From NCBI GenBank assembly GCA_026413225.1, contig CM048557.1:22360871-22424870 (forward strand): 64,000 bases of DNA, given 5' to 3'. Below, piece by piece: positions 11,180 to 23,632 of this stretch. The position numbers and the translations under genes were made by a program. Origin of the DNA: Otis tarda. Its lineage: Eukaryota; Chordata; Aves; Otidiformes; Otididae. Each line of letters starts with the position of its first letter. Within the stretch, counting starts at the first letter, position 1. Below the pieces are notes generated by a model, which was given only the letters and a program-made list of their open reading frames with translations, was not told the DNA's origin and did no database searches.

Positions 11180-11930
11180 CTCAAGGCACTTCTCAGAAGA
11201 CAAATCTCATCGATTTTACACATAGAGAAATGGAGTTTTGCTATATTTTTAGATGTAGCAGTGGAAGACACCAAAGTAAGATCTGAGAGTTTCTTGGCCA
11301 GTTTCTCAGGCCAATAGCCCTTTTCTTACTCCTGTATGTTCTCAGATACGTTGCTCAGTACTGTCTTTGAGGAGGAGAGATTTTGCAGAAGCCACAGCTG
11401 GTCAGTTGTCCTTCTCCAAAGTGAAGGACCCCACTCTGGTTGTGGTGGTGTTCTTCTAGTGAGGAGGTGAGAGGTATGTTCAGAGCAGCAGGCAACCAGG
11501 CAGTGCATTATGCTGCTTTTTGAACAACAGGAGAGCGCACAGGGAATGCAGTCGCGTCAAAGCATTTCAGTAAACGCTTCAATGCAAGTCCCTCTGGCAT
11601 GTGTGGGTTATCGTACTTTTTGATGTTAATTGTTTATCAAAAGCAACTCACATGTTGGAAAACCAGTAATAACTTCTAGTCTGTTCTGTAACAGAGCATT
11701 TTGTAGCTGTGCTCAGGCCATGCCTACATCATCTAGGCTTAGAAGCAACTGTTTCAATGTCCTGACAGCACCCTAGTTAGTATACCATGGGCAAACCTCA
11801 TGAGTGCTCGATCCATCCCTATATAGTGCCTCCGGTGTGGTCTGGATGACTCCATTCTAAGAAAACACGTGGTACACAGATGTACTCCACACATTGCTCA
11901 TGCAACTGCACCAGGCCTCTGGTGTCTGCC
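11180..11930. other. Unannotated unique DNA
   Basis: I see no gene, RNA or repeat here. Confidence 0.45.
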
Positions 11931-12015
11931 CATAGAATCGTAGAGTATCTCGAGTTGGAAGGCACCCATAAGGATCATTGAGCCCAACTCCCTGCTCCTC
12001 TCAGGGGAACCATGA
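11931..12015 (-). mobile_element. CR1 LINE, 3' end fragment of a diverged subfamily
   Basis: It opens with catagaatcgtagag, the reversed CR1 terminal repeat, followed by gagttggaaggcacccataa and gagcccaactcc, which match the 3' untranslated end of CR1 on the minus strand. The wording (cccataaggatcatt) differs from the copies at 12.8 and 48.1 kb, so it belongs to another subfamily. The 5' limit is uncertain because the match fades after about 12010. Confidence 0.85.
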
Positions 12016-12249
12016 TGGATTTGGGGTAGTGTGATATAATATAATCAGTCTGCCAGACTTCCTAGTATTGATACTTCAGCCACTGTCCTCTGTACCAGAG
12101 AGGCTTTAGCTGCTTGGCTCTTTGATTGTGGCACACATTTCGCATTCATGGATAACCTGTGAAATGGTGTCCAAGGTCAAGTCCCACAGTGTCCCGGGGA
12201 TGGAAAACAGGTTCATAGCTAAAACCAGAGTGGAGCTTTGTGCTATCCT

Positions 12250-12831
12250 TTTGGCTGCATCAAGAGCAGTGTGGCCAGCAAGTCGAGGGAGGTGATTCTG
12301 CCCCTCTGCTCTGCCTGATGAGACCCCACCTGGAGTACTGTGTCCAGTTCTGGAGCCCCCAGCATAAGAAGGACATGGACCAGTTGGAGAGGGTTCAGAG
12401 GAGGGCCACGAAGATGATAAGAGGGCTGGAGCACCTTTCCTGTGAGGACAGGCTGAGAGAGTTGAGGCTGTTCAGCCTGGAGAAGAGGAGGCTCTGGGGA
12501 GACCTTATAGCGGTCTTCCAGTACCTCAAAGGGGCTTACAGGAAAGATAGGCCCTGTTGTGGTAGGATGAGGAGTAATGGTTTTAAAATAGAGGGAGGGA
12601 GATTTAGATTAGATATTAGGAAAAAATTTTTTACAATGAAGGTAGTAGAACACTGGAACAGGTTGCCCAGAGAGGTGGTGGATGCCCCATCCCTGGAAAC
12701 ATTCAAGGCCAGATTGGATGAGGCTCTGAGCAACCTGATCTAGTGGGGGATGTCCCTGCTTCTTGCAGGGGGGGTTGGACTAGATGACCTTTGAAGGTCC
12801 CTTCCAACCCTAATGATTCTATGATTCTATT
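12250..12831 (+). mobile_element. CR1 LINE, 3' fragment with ORF2 C-terminus
   Basis: A 5'-truncated CR1 of about 580 bp. It begins near ggctgcatcaagagcagtg, runs through the ORF2 C-terminal coding sequence, the stop at 12741-12743 and the 3' untranslated block, and ends in attctatgattctat. Its sequence closely parallels the reverse-strand copy at 48.04-48.6 kb. It lies about 235 bp from a minus-strand CR1 tail, so this site has taken at least two insertions. Confidence 0.95.
12291..12743 (+). pseudogene. CR1 ORF2 C-terminal remnant (broken)
   Basis: This is the end of the CR1 reverse-transcriptase polyprotein, downstream of the polymerase core. The recognisable blocks are [18 protein letters not shown], then [19 protein letters not shown], then a region ending EALSNLI before the stop. 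A single-base loss near 12312-12316 shifts the frame: the family's ILPLxSALVRPH block is read across two frames. An 18-bp in-frame deletion after GAYRKD removes six residues present in the other copy in this window. No endonuclease or catalytic RT motif remains, so it is inactive. Confidence 0.9.
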
Positions 12832-15800
12832 CTGCTCTTCAGCAAGGTCTCTTTGGTATTGCCAACAAAATACTGACTATTTTGCCCAGAGTCCTGAGTG
12901 CTGAGCTCCCACACAGCCCTGAATGGCAAGAAACAGGCTCATGAACATGTTCGAAACACTGCTGAGAAGAAGGTGGGTTGTCCCAGCATGGCACATACCC
13001 CAGGAACAGACACAAGGCCATGCTTACAGGCACACATTGAAGGGACAGGGTGAGGGTATCCTTCTCAGGGAAGATTGGGCGTAGCGGAGAGCCAAAAGCC
13101 ATTGGCAGAGGGGTGCTGCTGCTTGAGGGATTTCCATGCAGTGCTAGGGCCTCTTATCAATCTTACCATTGGCAACATTGCCTGCTTTAGTGTCACCTTT
13201 CAGAATAGGCCAGGCTGAGCAACAAGACAAACTCCTCTCCCTCCAGTCCTCTATATTAGTCTGTTGAGGCAACTGCTTTTCTTTGAGCAGCAGTGACAGT
13301 GGCCTTTTATTTGGTCACAGTTTATGCAAGTGTGGAGAAATTAGATTTTTGGGTGTTTTTTTTTTCCCCAGGCAGCCATAGCAGTAGTTCTGTGAACTTT
13401 GTAGAAACAACACAACACAAAATGAGACTTCAGGGTATCTCAGCCCTTTGTCAGGAAGTAGTGAGGTGAGGGAGGGGCCTGAAAGACATGGAAATCGGTA
13501 TGTTTTGGTCGTAAAGTCTTTGAAAAGTGTCAGCTGTGCTGTGCAATGGCGTTCAGGTGGATCAAGCCTATATAGGGAGTTACTGGTTTCTCTGGCCCAC
13601 GTGAGTTCCTAGAGATAGGTGTGTGCAGACATGGGAGAGCAGAAGAGAGCTAGTGTAGGGGTTCAGCTCCTGGGCTTGTTCCTTCCTGCCTGTGGAAAGC
13701 ACCAGTCAGGCAGTGAGCCTTACTCAAGTCTGTGGGGTGGGTCACTGGGATGTGACAGAGCAGGTAAGTATGGGTAGGGCGGTTATTTGGAGGCCTCTCC
13801 TTGGTTGTGCTACAAAGGTTTGTGTGTACAAAGTGGGGTTTTGGGGTGCCTAAGCGCTGCTCTGGGCGGTCTGGAAGACCCTGCTGTGTGGAAGCTCTGG
13901 GGGGCTGCTGTAGCATTCCTCTCTTGTAGGGAGTTTGCAGCGCTCGCTGGGGATGTGGCTGCAGAATCATCAGTAGTGGCTGGAGGGAGAAGAGATAGGG
14001 AATGGAGAGAAAAATTTCACAGTAAACGTCTGTCTCTGGGTATATACAATGATTTCTCCAAGGGATTGACTTACGGCAGAGAATATCTGATAATTATTTA
14101 TGAAATCTGGGAATTACTTATTAGTAAGAATGGCTCAGTGCCTTGACACAATGTCCCTCTGGAGTCACTGAATTCAATACCAGCATCAACTGTCCTACCA
14201 TCCCCTTTCAGAGCTGCTGGTAGCGCCTTTTGGTACTGTTGGCTTTCATGTCTGTTTTTTTCACTGTAGGAAAGCAGCACGAATCAGTGAGCTACTTTCT
14301 CTGCCTGATTTAAAGGTAGAATTTACTGAGAAGTTATAATGCGGTGCTCCTTTCTCACCTAACAGACTGTTAGCTGACTGAAGTGTTTTGCTCTGACCTA
14401 GCTTTGTTTTTGATATATTTTCATTTTAATAGTTGAGTAGAGTTTTAGCAATAAATGATCAAGCATTTCATCCAAAAATAGTCAATACATCAGCTGAGAA
14501 CTGAAAGCCCAGAAGTTCATGCAGATAAAATGAAAGTCCTTGGAGTGGGCTATGTTTTTGTTTTTAATTTTCTTTTTGCCAGAGCTGTGATTGACTCTTC
14601 AAATGCCCAGGCAATTTTTTTCATGACCACATCACTTTCAGTTTTCGAATGTTGCTCGACCCACTTTGCACGTAATTAACGATAAGTGTTGTACAAGAGC
14701 TTTTTCAGTGGGTGACCTGTCAGTATGGATGGGGCAGAAATCTGTAATGAGGGTCTGACCTACTTTGATTATTGGCCAGTGGACTCTTGATTTGTGTGGG
14801 TTTGGTTGTGAGGCTGTTCCTGTCAACAGGGCATCATTAAAGTGATTGTCAGGCTGTGTAGGCTGAGGGAGATCTCAGCTTTAGAGGAGCCCAAGAAAAT
14901 AAATAAAATAGAAGGGGAAAGTGTTTCTCTTTAGTGCCCAATATTAAACATTCATGCAGTTTTGAACTTTCTCTGCTCCTGCTGGTATAATACGGTTCAT
15001 AATAAAATTTCTTAGTCGTTTTCTGATCCGGCCCAGCTGGTGGACTTTGTGCTGAGCAAAAAAAAAAGTGAAAAATCAGAGAAAATCACTGAAGTTTATC
15101 TAGGAAGTTACATTGTGGCATCTTTTTCAAAGTCCTGTCATTTCACGTTGCAGGAGGTGCAGGCCTCAGTGAGATCTTAAACGCATTTGTTTTCCTTGCT
15201 AACTGAAAGCAATCCAATCATTCTGAAATACTGAGTTTTCCTATCTGATATAATATGGTATTTAAAAGCAAAAAAAAAAAAACCGAAACCCCACAGATTT
15301 ATCTGTAAATAAGCAGTTAATGAGTCGAATGCACGGGAAAAAAAGGCACACAAAATACTTCTATGCAGTCATGATTCAAAGCTTCTGTGAGTGCCCTCCC
15401 TGCCCTGCACTAAGTCCCCCTGAATTTGGGGGAATTTGGTTCCCCAAAGGGTCTGTACTCAAGGTTGTAAAGAGCTGAAGGGCTTTTAGAGGAAGGCTGT
15501 CATTTCTCCTATCTAATCCAAATGTTGCTGCGAAAAAAATGAAATGGTGGCCTGCATCCAGCTTTGCTCCTGTTTTCAAATCCTACTCCACACCTTGTAT
15601 TCACTAAACTGAGGTCTCTGGCCATGTCAGAATTAGTTCTTCAGTATCTTTAAAAAAAAATTTTTAAAAAAATTGAGCTGTATAAATAATATTTGCATGA
15701 CAAAGTAGCAGTTAATGTTTCTGACCCTTTTTTTGAGAGCTGGGTGCTCTTTTTTTTTGCTACTCAGTCTCTCTGGGCTTAGGAAAGTATCTTTTAAAAT

Positions 15801-16246
15801 CCCAGCCATGACTTGTGCAGCACCCCTCAGAGCACATACACAGCTCATCAAGATGACAGTCTCAAAGATGCTGCTGACAGCTAGACATGAGATAATAGCA
15901 GGAAGGAAGATTGCCCTCTCCCAAAGCTGCAGAGACTGACCCGTTGTCTCCGGGAGCAGGAAGAGCCAAGTGTAGGCAGCATCTAGGAAGGAGGTGGCAT
16001 AGGCCACTGCCAAAAGTTCTCCTTGTCCCTTGTCCCTAACCTGCCTCAGTGGATCATGAGCAGTTTCCTGCGGCCACAAGAAGCCACCTGCTGCCACACT
16101 CACTCAGCAAATGGAGGATTTCTTCCCGTCTTCCTATCGGAGTTTCTGTTTTAAGTGGCCTCCCAGAGGCTGAGCGGCCAGAGACAAAGGAAAGGTCTTT
16201 TGTTACCCTGTTGATGCAGAGTTTTCTTCTCCTCTTCCTTTGCCAG

Positions 16247-16302
16247 GGGTTGTGTTTCACATGTAGGGTAATAAAATGGGATATTGTGGGAGAAGTTAAT
16301 GG
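16247..16302 (+). other. Exon-like open segment, unassigned
   Basis: A very strong pyrimidine tract (ttcttctcctcttcctttgccag) is followed by 56 bases open in only one frame (18 codons plus two bases), with GG before GTGAGT. The leftover phase fits the next candidate at 21136-21172, which begins with one base to complete a codon. The segment is short enough that an open frame carries little weight. No family recognised. Confidence 0.13.
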
Positions 16303-19300
16303 GTGAGTCAAGCCCTCTCAGCAAGAAGGCTTTCTTTATTAAAGGTGGCTGCTGAGAAACCTCTTGACTCTCACCCAAGTGTACCCTCGCTAGCAACTCA
16401 ATCAGCACCTGGGAGAAGGACTATAAAATGACAGAAGTAGAAGAAAATAGGCTTAGTGGTGTGTCCCCCGAGATGGACTTGTGTGAGTTCTGTCTCTGCA
16501 ACTTCTTTATTAAAAAAAGTAGAGAAATATAGCATCCTGCAATTGATGTGGTGTTATGTATCTTATTGAAGTAGCTTATTTGTGTATAAGATGCATAAGG
16601 ATCTTGTATGGTAACAAGGCAGAAATGTTGGGAAGGCTGCCTGCTGCTTGGCTGTAAGCATTAGCAATCAGGTCGTTCTGTCTGTTTTGAAGGTCTCACA
16701 TAGGGCTCACAATGTGGCTAAAGCACAATGGGCCTTTTCCTTCTGCGGTTGTTGCTCTTCTTACACGACAAACTCACTCAAGGTTGTTGGCAAAGACCAT
16801 GGGGCACAAAGAGGAGCCTGGGTACACCTCTCCTGTGCGGCTGCTTTAAGGTCACATAGGAACTTCGGGAGGTCGAATTGCAGGGAGAGGACTGATTCCA
16901 CCTGTGTATGTGCTGTGGCTGTGTGGGATGGGTACTGGATGACACTTCTGCATTTTTACAGAAAAATAAAACTTTAATGAAGAACATCTCCTCTGCTTTT
17001 GGCAGAACAGAAACTCAACAATTAGTCAAGTGGACTGGAAACCTCTTAGCTTTCTTGTTTACCCCCATTCACAAGAAAGCTGTTCCTTGCTGTGTAATTT
17101 CTCTTTCTTGTTCCTTTTTCCTTTTTCCCTTGTTCCTTTTCAAGTATCTCAGCAGTTAGGGGTCCCTTTATTCCTTTCCTCTTGGACAGCTGTTTCGGGA
17201 CTTCCCTGCAGGCAGGCTTTTTGTTGCTTGGTAAATTTTCTGTTTATTAACATTTTGCAACTGTTTCCTGTTTTCACCCTCAGTGAAAAGTGATTAAAAA
17301 GGCATAATTCGGTTTCTTATTTCCTTCTTTCAAATTACTTTCTTTCTCAGATAGATAGAGAGATTTTTTTTTTTCATCAGGAGTCTTACTTTTTCTGCTC
17401 CTGCCTTTGCTTGTCCATTAGCAAATAAGTGCTTGTTAGAAATATGTTCTTTCTTGCATACTGTTTTCCAGGCTTACTGTGGTGGGAGCTCACTCGCTGT
17501 AAGGCACTAGGTGTGTACGTGGTGTCAGAACTCTTTCTGCAGTTACCCAGTCTGGGCAGTTGGTGTATGTCAGCTGGAGCTGAGTAACACTTCTCCTGAA
17601 CTAAAAGTGATGCTCTGTCAGTTATCCTTAAAGACTCCTGGAGCAGGGGGAAAGGAGAACCCCTCTGTGGTTTGGCAGCGATATACAGCAATAACCACCC
17701 ATTTTTCCTGCACAAAGCACCTGACAAATGATTACTGACCCAAAGCTGTTAATGTTTTACTAAGGCCCAAACTCTTGACTTGTGTGTTTGCATAAAATCT
17801 TCTCACGTAAACCCCATTCTCTGATAGAGGCTGTGGAAGACCAATATTTTATTGTTTTACAATGTTTTCATTCTCAGAGAAAGCATTATGCTTTTATTGG
17901 AGATGAAAGTGCAGAGAAGTTATGGCTGTATTTTTCACAAGCAAGGTGTGAGGTTTAGCTTCCTTGTTCACACTTACTTGTGTTTAGTTCCTCAAAGAGA
18001 TCGTCAGGTCCGTTTTGTTACCGGGTGGAAAGGTGGGAGCCCACCACCTTTGTATTTATTTATTTAAGACAAACTGGAAACGCCTCATATTTAAGAGGGG
18101 AGCTGAACGCCCTTACTGAGTGCCAGCAAGTCACTGGGGCACCAATCCTTTCATCGCGGTAGGTCTTGCTCCCCGCCTCCCATGACACCTCGCCTCCCAC
18201 CTCTACCCAACAGCAGTTAATATTAACACTCTGCAGGAAGCAGCTTCTCTTGGTCAGGTCTCTGTCTTCATGTTTTATCTAAAAGATAACAGTGTATAGC
18301 TTCCTCGTTGTTGCCCTGGTCCTTGACTTAGGGCTGAAGAGAAGGACAGGGGTGTCACCTTCCAACTTACCATGCTCCCCTTCATCGCACCAGTTTCTCC
18401 TTGGCCACCCTCTCAAGATGTGACCGGGCTTGACCTTCTCTCATCTATGATACTTGACGGCTTGCAAGGAGAGTGGTTTGGCTTCCTAGGCCACTGCTGT
18501 GGATGAGCTCTGCTGCTTGCCACTGTGATACCCCAAGGGCTGTGGCTGAGATGATTTGAGCAGGAGAGGTTACGGGGAGGAGATGTGGCAGATGGATGTG
18601 CCCTAACGAAATGACCTACTTTTGACCTGGGATGGTCTGGGATGTCTACAGCTCCCACTGTTAAAACAACAGGCTCCAGCCAGGCAAAGCCTCCCAGAGC
18701 CGCTGTTGGTTTTACTTAATAAGATGAACTACCTGGGTTTCTTTCCCCCTCCTTTTCCTGGAGTTTTACTGCTTGACAAGAAGCTGTTGGAATCTGGAGA
18801 AAAGCAATTAATGATGGAGTTTGGGTTTTTGACTGACATAGTAATTACGCTGGAAAATGTAATTTTCCCTGCATGTTAGAGATGGGATTATTTCAAGGAG
18901 ATCTCATTAATGTGCTGTTCACCAATAAAGAGCCCAGTAACCTCTCTCTTAATAAGATTAGTGTGGGGGTCATACGCAGAAGGCTGCTAGGGTGATATAT
19001 TCAAATTTTTGTTCTAAAGAAAAAATTATCTTCTGCTGTCTCGTAAGCGCATATAGGAGTAGATTTCATTTAAAACGATGGAAACTTGACATTTACTCAT
19101 TTCCTGATAGCCAGCAGATAACCTGTGCCCATCTTCCTTTGTCCAGATAATGTACATCAGCAGTGAAACCCCAGGACTGGAGAGGAAGCCTGGAGCAGTG
19201 GTCAGAGCAGTGGCGGAGGGGCAGGCAGGTAGCTCCCCTGGCACCCCTCAGATCACTGACTTATCTCCTGCATGACTGTAAGCATGACTGGCTGCTTCTC

Positions 19301-20762
19301 TTTATCTCTCTATAACATATGGATAATAATTGTCCAGAGCTCATGGAAGATTAATGGCTGTTTGTGCAGTGCTCCAGCTCCTTTGGAGGGAGGTCTGCAG
19401 CCCTGATCAGGGAGCACAAGTGTCAGGGAGCATCATGTACGACCTGTTGTGCTCTGAAGGGGAGGGAAATGGTCGTACAGCAGAATGGAAAGAGATGCTG
19501 TTGGTTTGGTTGCAGTTTGATCAATGTGTGAAAATTCAGGCCTTTCTGGGACACCACGTAGGTGATGTAGATGCTTTTTCTGGTTGCGTAAGTCTTTCTC
19601 CACTCCCTGCTGATGCCTGTGGAGTGTTTTGGGGTAAGCCAGAGAGTGACACTTCTGAAAACATTTCCAGGCAGCTTTCCCCTTCCTGACTCTGCTCACA
19701 TCTGTCTGCCATCTGTTTTGATTTTGCCTCTGCTGTGCTACTTGTAAACATCCTCTTGAAACATCTGGGACATGGAAAGCTTGGGAGCTCCCCCCTCCAG
19801 CACGGGGTGTGAGGGGGTGGTCACCGGCTGCCGTATAAAACATGAGAGATGCTGACCAGTGTCGAAGATGAAAACCAGCTGGTATTTATTATCGGCACTC
19901 CCCGTCTGCAAAGGCATCTCAGTTATGGGTCAGGAATCCCTGTCATTGAGCTAAGTGTGCAAACAACAACAAAGTCCAGTCCCATAGTGTCCTGTGCAAA
20001 CCCTTCCATAGCAAGCTGTACCACTGTCTAGAAATATATTTAAAGTTAAAACCACAAGTCAACTCTACCCCAAACAGGAGATGTGCCATGTGGTAAAATC
20101 TTGCATGTCACTATTGATTTTTACCCAAAAGGCACTGATTTATTGTAATGGAGTGCCATAGTGTAAAACCCCTTGATAGTTTACCAACTCTCAGAACCTC
20201 TCTTGCATACAAGCTGTGTATTTAACTGCTTTAGCATTAAAATAAATAAATAAAGCATTGCTTATCCTCTCAGTTTCATGATATCTCATTTACCTTTCAG
20301 ACAATATGCAGAAATAGAATAGGAGTAGGGAATAGCTACTTAAATTTATGTAGGTTGGAAGTTTTTTCAGCACAGTGGTAATGAGCTGCAGTTAGGAAGT
20401 GCGTTTCGATGCAATTTGCTTATGAGCTAGACAGTGCCAAGCTGCAATGTTCTGTTGATTATTCCTATGGTAGAAGTAGTGCAATAAATTGCAGAGTTGT
20501 GACACTTTCACTTCTGCTGCATAGGCTAGTACTGTACTGAAGTGTTTGTGCAAGGTATTGTGTGTTAAATGTTGTTAATTTATGGTTTGAGCCAGTGTAA
20601 GGATGGCATGCCTGAGAACATTGTTTTGGTGGACTTCTTAAAAACTTAGAGCACAAGATTGTCTCTATGCCCAAGAAATGCTTTTTGAAAAGTATCTTAT
20701 ATAGCTTAAATATCTTACAGCCTAAACAGATAAGCACATTAATGACAGGGTGAAAGAGCTCT

Positions 20763-20785
20763 GAGGTGAGGTGAGGCGAGGCGAG
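20763..20785. repeat. Pentanucleotide GAGGY repeat
   Basis: About four and a half copies of gaggt/gaggc in a row. The last copies have C and so create CpG sites. Confidence 0.75.
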
Positions 20786-21135
20786 CAGAGGAGGGCTTGC
20801 AGTCATCCTGATAGTGCCACAGTTACATTTCTTGGACAAGGTACAGTAATAGTTTCTATTTTTCCCAAAAATACCTTTTGATGACTATGATGAGTTATCA
20901 GTTCAGAGTGAAGTAGTCATATAGCTGGAAAATGTAATTTCTTTAAAAAGTTATTAAATATACTGCTGTGTCTCAGTTGAGTTGCAAATAGGATTTTCGT
21001 ACTTCTGGAAAGGGAAATGATGGAGAGTGCTCCTTTGGCCTCACAATATTTGATTACTTTCTTTTAGCCAGTTGTAGGCATACTGGAATCCCAGTTATGC
21101 TGTCACATCTGCTCATCCTCTCTTTGTTAAAACAG

Positions 21136-21172
21136 CACTAAATATCGAAAACCAACAATCACGGGTTCATTG
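21136..21172 (+). other. Exon-like open segment, unassigned
   Basis: The acceptor-like tract ctcatcctctctttgttaaaacag precedes 37 bases ending TTG before GTGAGT. Two frames are open, one of them in phase with the candidate at 16247-16302. Very short; no family recognised. Confidence 0.12.
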
Positions 21173-23547
21173 GTGAGTGTGGAAGGAATTGATAGCCAGT
21201 GTAGCTTCTCAGCACTCCAAAACCTCAATTCCAGATCTTGGAGGTTCTCAGTTTCTTCCCCCTAATGTATTGCTGTTATGTCTGATTTTTAGAAAGTCTC
21301 TCTTGCCAAAGAGTAAGTAATGCAATTGCATTCTCAGTGTAGATAAACCAGGTCAGAGTCTGTGTCAGAAGAGATAGCACTCCACTTTAGTAAGTAAACA
21401 AAAACACTGAACGTTTTTCTTTAGTTGGAAAGCTGTAAACATTGCTTCATCGTCTGCTCAAAGACCGGAATGTTATTTATGGCTTAACCTATGATTTCAA
21501 TGCTAAGGCCAATTAACTCTGCTGCTGTTTGTTAGGCAATGCTTCCTTCGAGTAAAGCGAGTGTAAAGGCTCCACTAGATTGCACTCATAAGAAGTCAGT
21601 AAGGGGAACGTCATGATGTCAGTGAGTTACCACACATTAAGGTTAAAAGGGAATATCGGATCATCCCTCCGGGCATCTGCAGAACTGAAGGTTGGGAATT
21701 TCATCTGGTGATGCTGCACTGGACCCATAACTTTTGTTCAGCCAAAGCATATCTATCCAGCAAGATCTCTGCATGGGCCACGAGGGGTTGATACCCCCGT
21801 TCAACTTAATTCTAGGCTAGTCGAGACCAGAAGCTGTAGACGAGGGTGGCTGGTTGGTAGTACAAGATGGGGGGTGGTGAACTGCCTGATAAGACAAGTG
21901 ATGTACCAAAGTGTCTCCCTGCCTTCTGCTCTCAGGGTTCTCTGCCTGTTAAACTGGCTGTCACACCACTCCGATCCCCTTTGGGTTTAATGCTTTCTCT
22001 GGCTTTCATGCTATCGCTTTTTTGCCTGTCAAGCTGTTTGGAGACATTACTGATTTTAACTTGTGACTCATGTATTGTTAGGTGTTCTCTTATCGGTGTT
22101 TTACTGTCTGCTTGTACACTATAAAGCAGAGGGAAGGCTGTTACAGGAAGGAGGCATGCTTAGCATTTAGATTTTTTTTTTTTTCCCACTGATTTGTTTT
22201 ACTGTCAGAGTGATATAGATATGGGGGGAAATGTGCAAAATGTGTACTCAGCCACTGTTGTAGCTGGGTTGTAGTAAGACTGTAGAAGATTCTTGTATTT
22301 GAAAGACAGAACTTTTCAGCTGGTTGTAATTTGACATCCACATTGAGTACCTGGCAGGATTTCCAAATTGACTTTTTTTTTTCCTTTTAAAAGTTTCTGG
22401 TAACTGTTTTTTAGCAGCTTGACTCTGCACTATCTGCAGTTTGAGAGTGATACAGTACCCTTTGTGCCTGCCTTTGGTGAAGTCTATCGCTGTGCAATTT
22501 TTGGTGCACTTAGGAAAGAGCCTCTCTTGCCTGCGCTTTGTTTGCCATGGTAGCAGAGCTGGCCTCTGAAAGAGGGAAAACTGTGTCCTGCAAATATAGT
22601 CTCTCTGCAAACAAGAATTTTAAGATTCTCCCTCTGCATCCAAAAGCCAGGCATAGACAAGAGGAGAAATAAATCTGTGTGGAAGCTGCACAGTTTGGGC
22701 TTAGCTGGGCACTCATGTGGTTTCTTAGAGAGGTCGCTGTCGGCCTCTGCCTAGGTGGAGCAGACAGCCCAGCTCACGTTCTTCCCACTCGCTAGGATGT
22801 TCAGGAAAGGAGCAGGGCAGCTTCATGGCTGTATCTGAAAACATGGTCTGAGAACTGTGTGAGACATTATTTTCTCTTGTACTGGGTTTGGAAGCCAGAA
22901 AAAAAAAAAGGACAAAGCGGGATACCCCTATGAATTCACTGCAGCAGTAATTTTGTACATTACTGAGCAACAACAGACAATCTGCAGCTTGCATGTGAAT
23001 TTCTTGGTTGCTTTCTGGTTCCCTTTTCAGAAACACACAAGAGTGTCTCTTTGGGCCTCATACATAGCTTGGGTGTAGTGTGACATTTTTCTACAAAAGC
23101 ATTGATGTTGAAGCAAAGTGAAAGCACAAAAGCAGAGCTGCTGAATGAGAGTCTCTTGTGTACTAGCACCCTGTAACAAATATGAGAGGGAGATGTTTTC
23201 AAGTTAGTTTACCAAGTTCTTGTGAAATTGGTTGTATATGGAGTCATATTTTAAAAGCACATAAGAAAAACTTCTTCCTAGTCACCTATTTCCAAAAGCA
23301 GGTTAAAACATAAAGACCACTAACTTTCATAGAAATTTAATGAGACCTATACACAAAGATTGCTTTTGTGTGTGGGAACTAAACCTGTTTGTTCCTAGCA
23401 TCTGAGCTTTTAATTTTTTATATAAAATTGCTAACGTTATAAATGCTTTTGCTGACAAAGCATTCTCAGAAACATCACCTTAAGACAGCACAAGCAAATG
23501 GTTCTTGCCTTTTCAAGGACAGTGAAGAGTTTCTATCTCTTTTTCAG

Positions 23548-23632
23548 TTTATGGGACAAGCTTAAAATGTAATTCCATCACCCTGCTGTGGCCTGTCCAT
23601 CCTAAAAACGGAGTTTTCATCACAGGGAGGAG
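23548..23632 (+). other. Exon-like open segment, unassigned
   Basis: The tract ttctatctctttttcag is followed by 85 bases ending GGAG before GTAAGG. Only one of three frames is open. It gives 27 codons after two bases, including KCNSITLLWPVHPKNGVF. Both splice signals are close to consensus. The phase does not fit the 21.1 kb candidate, so no chain can be built. No family recognised; chance is quite possible. Confidence 0.2.

Larger units (their letters stand above)
12832..23547. other. Unannotated unique DNA
   Basis: No gene, RNA or dispersed repeat recognised. Minor items are an A/T palindromic run near 15650-15672, a hydrophobic minus-strand frame at 15633-16103, a strong acceptor-like tract ending at 16246, another ending at 21135, an AAATA-type run near 20239-20254, and a GAGGY repeat at 20763-20785. 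Confidence 0.45.

Noticed and set aside
19742-19765. tgtaaacatcctc, the miR-30 seed region
   Set aside because: The rest of the mature sequence does not match, and no complementary star arm lies within hairpin distance.
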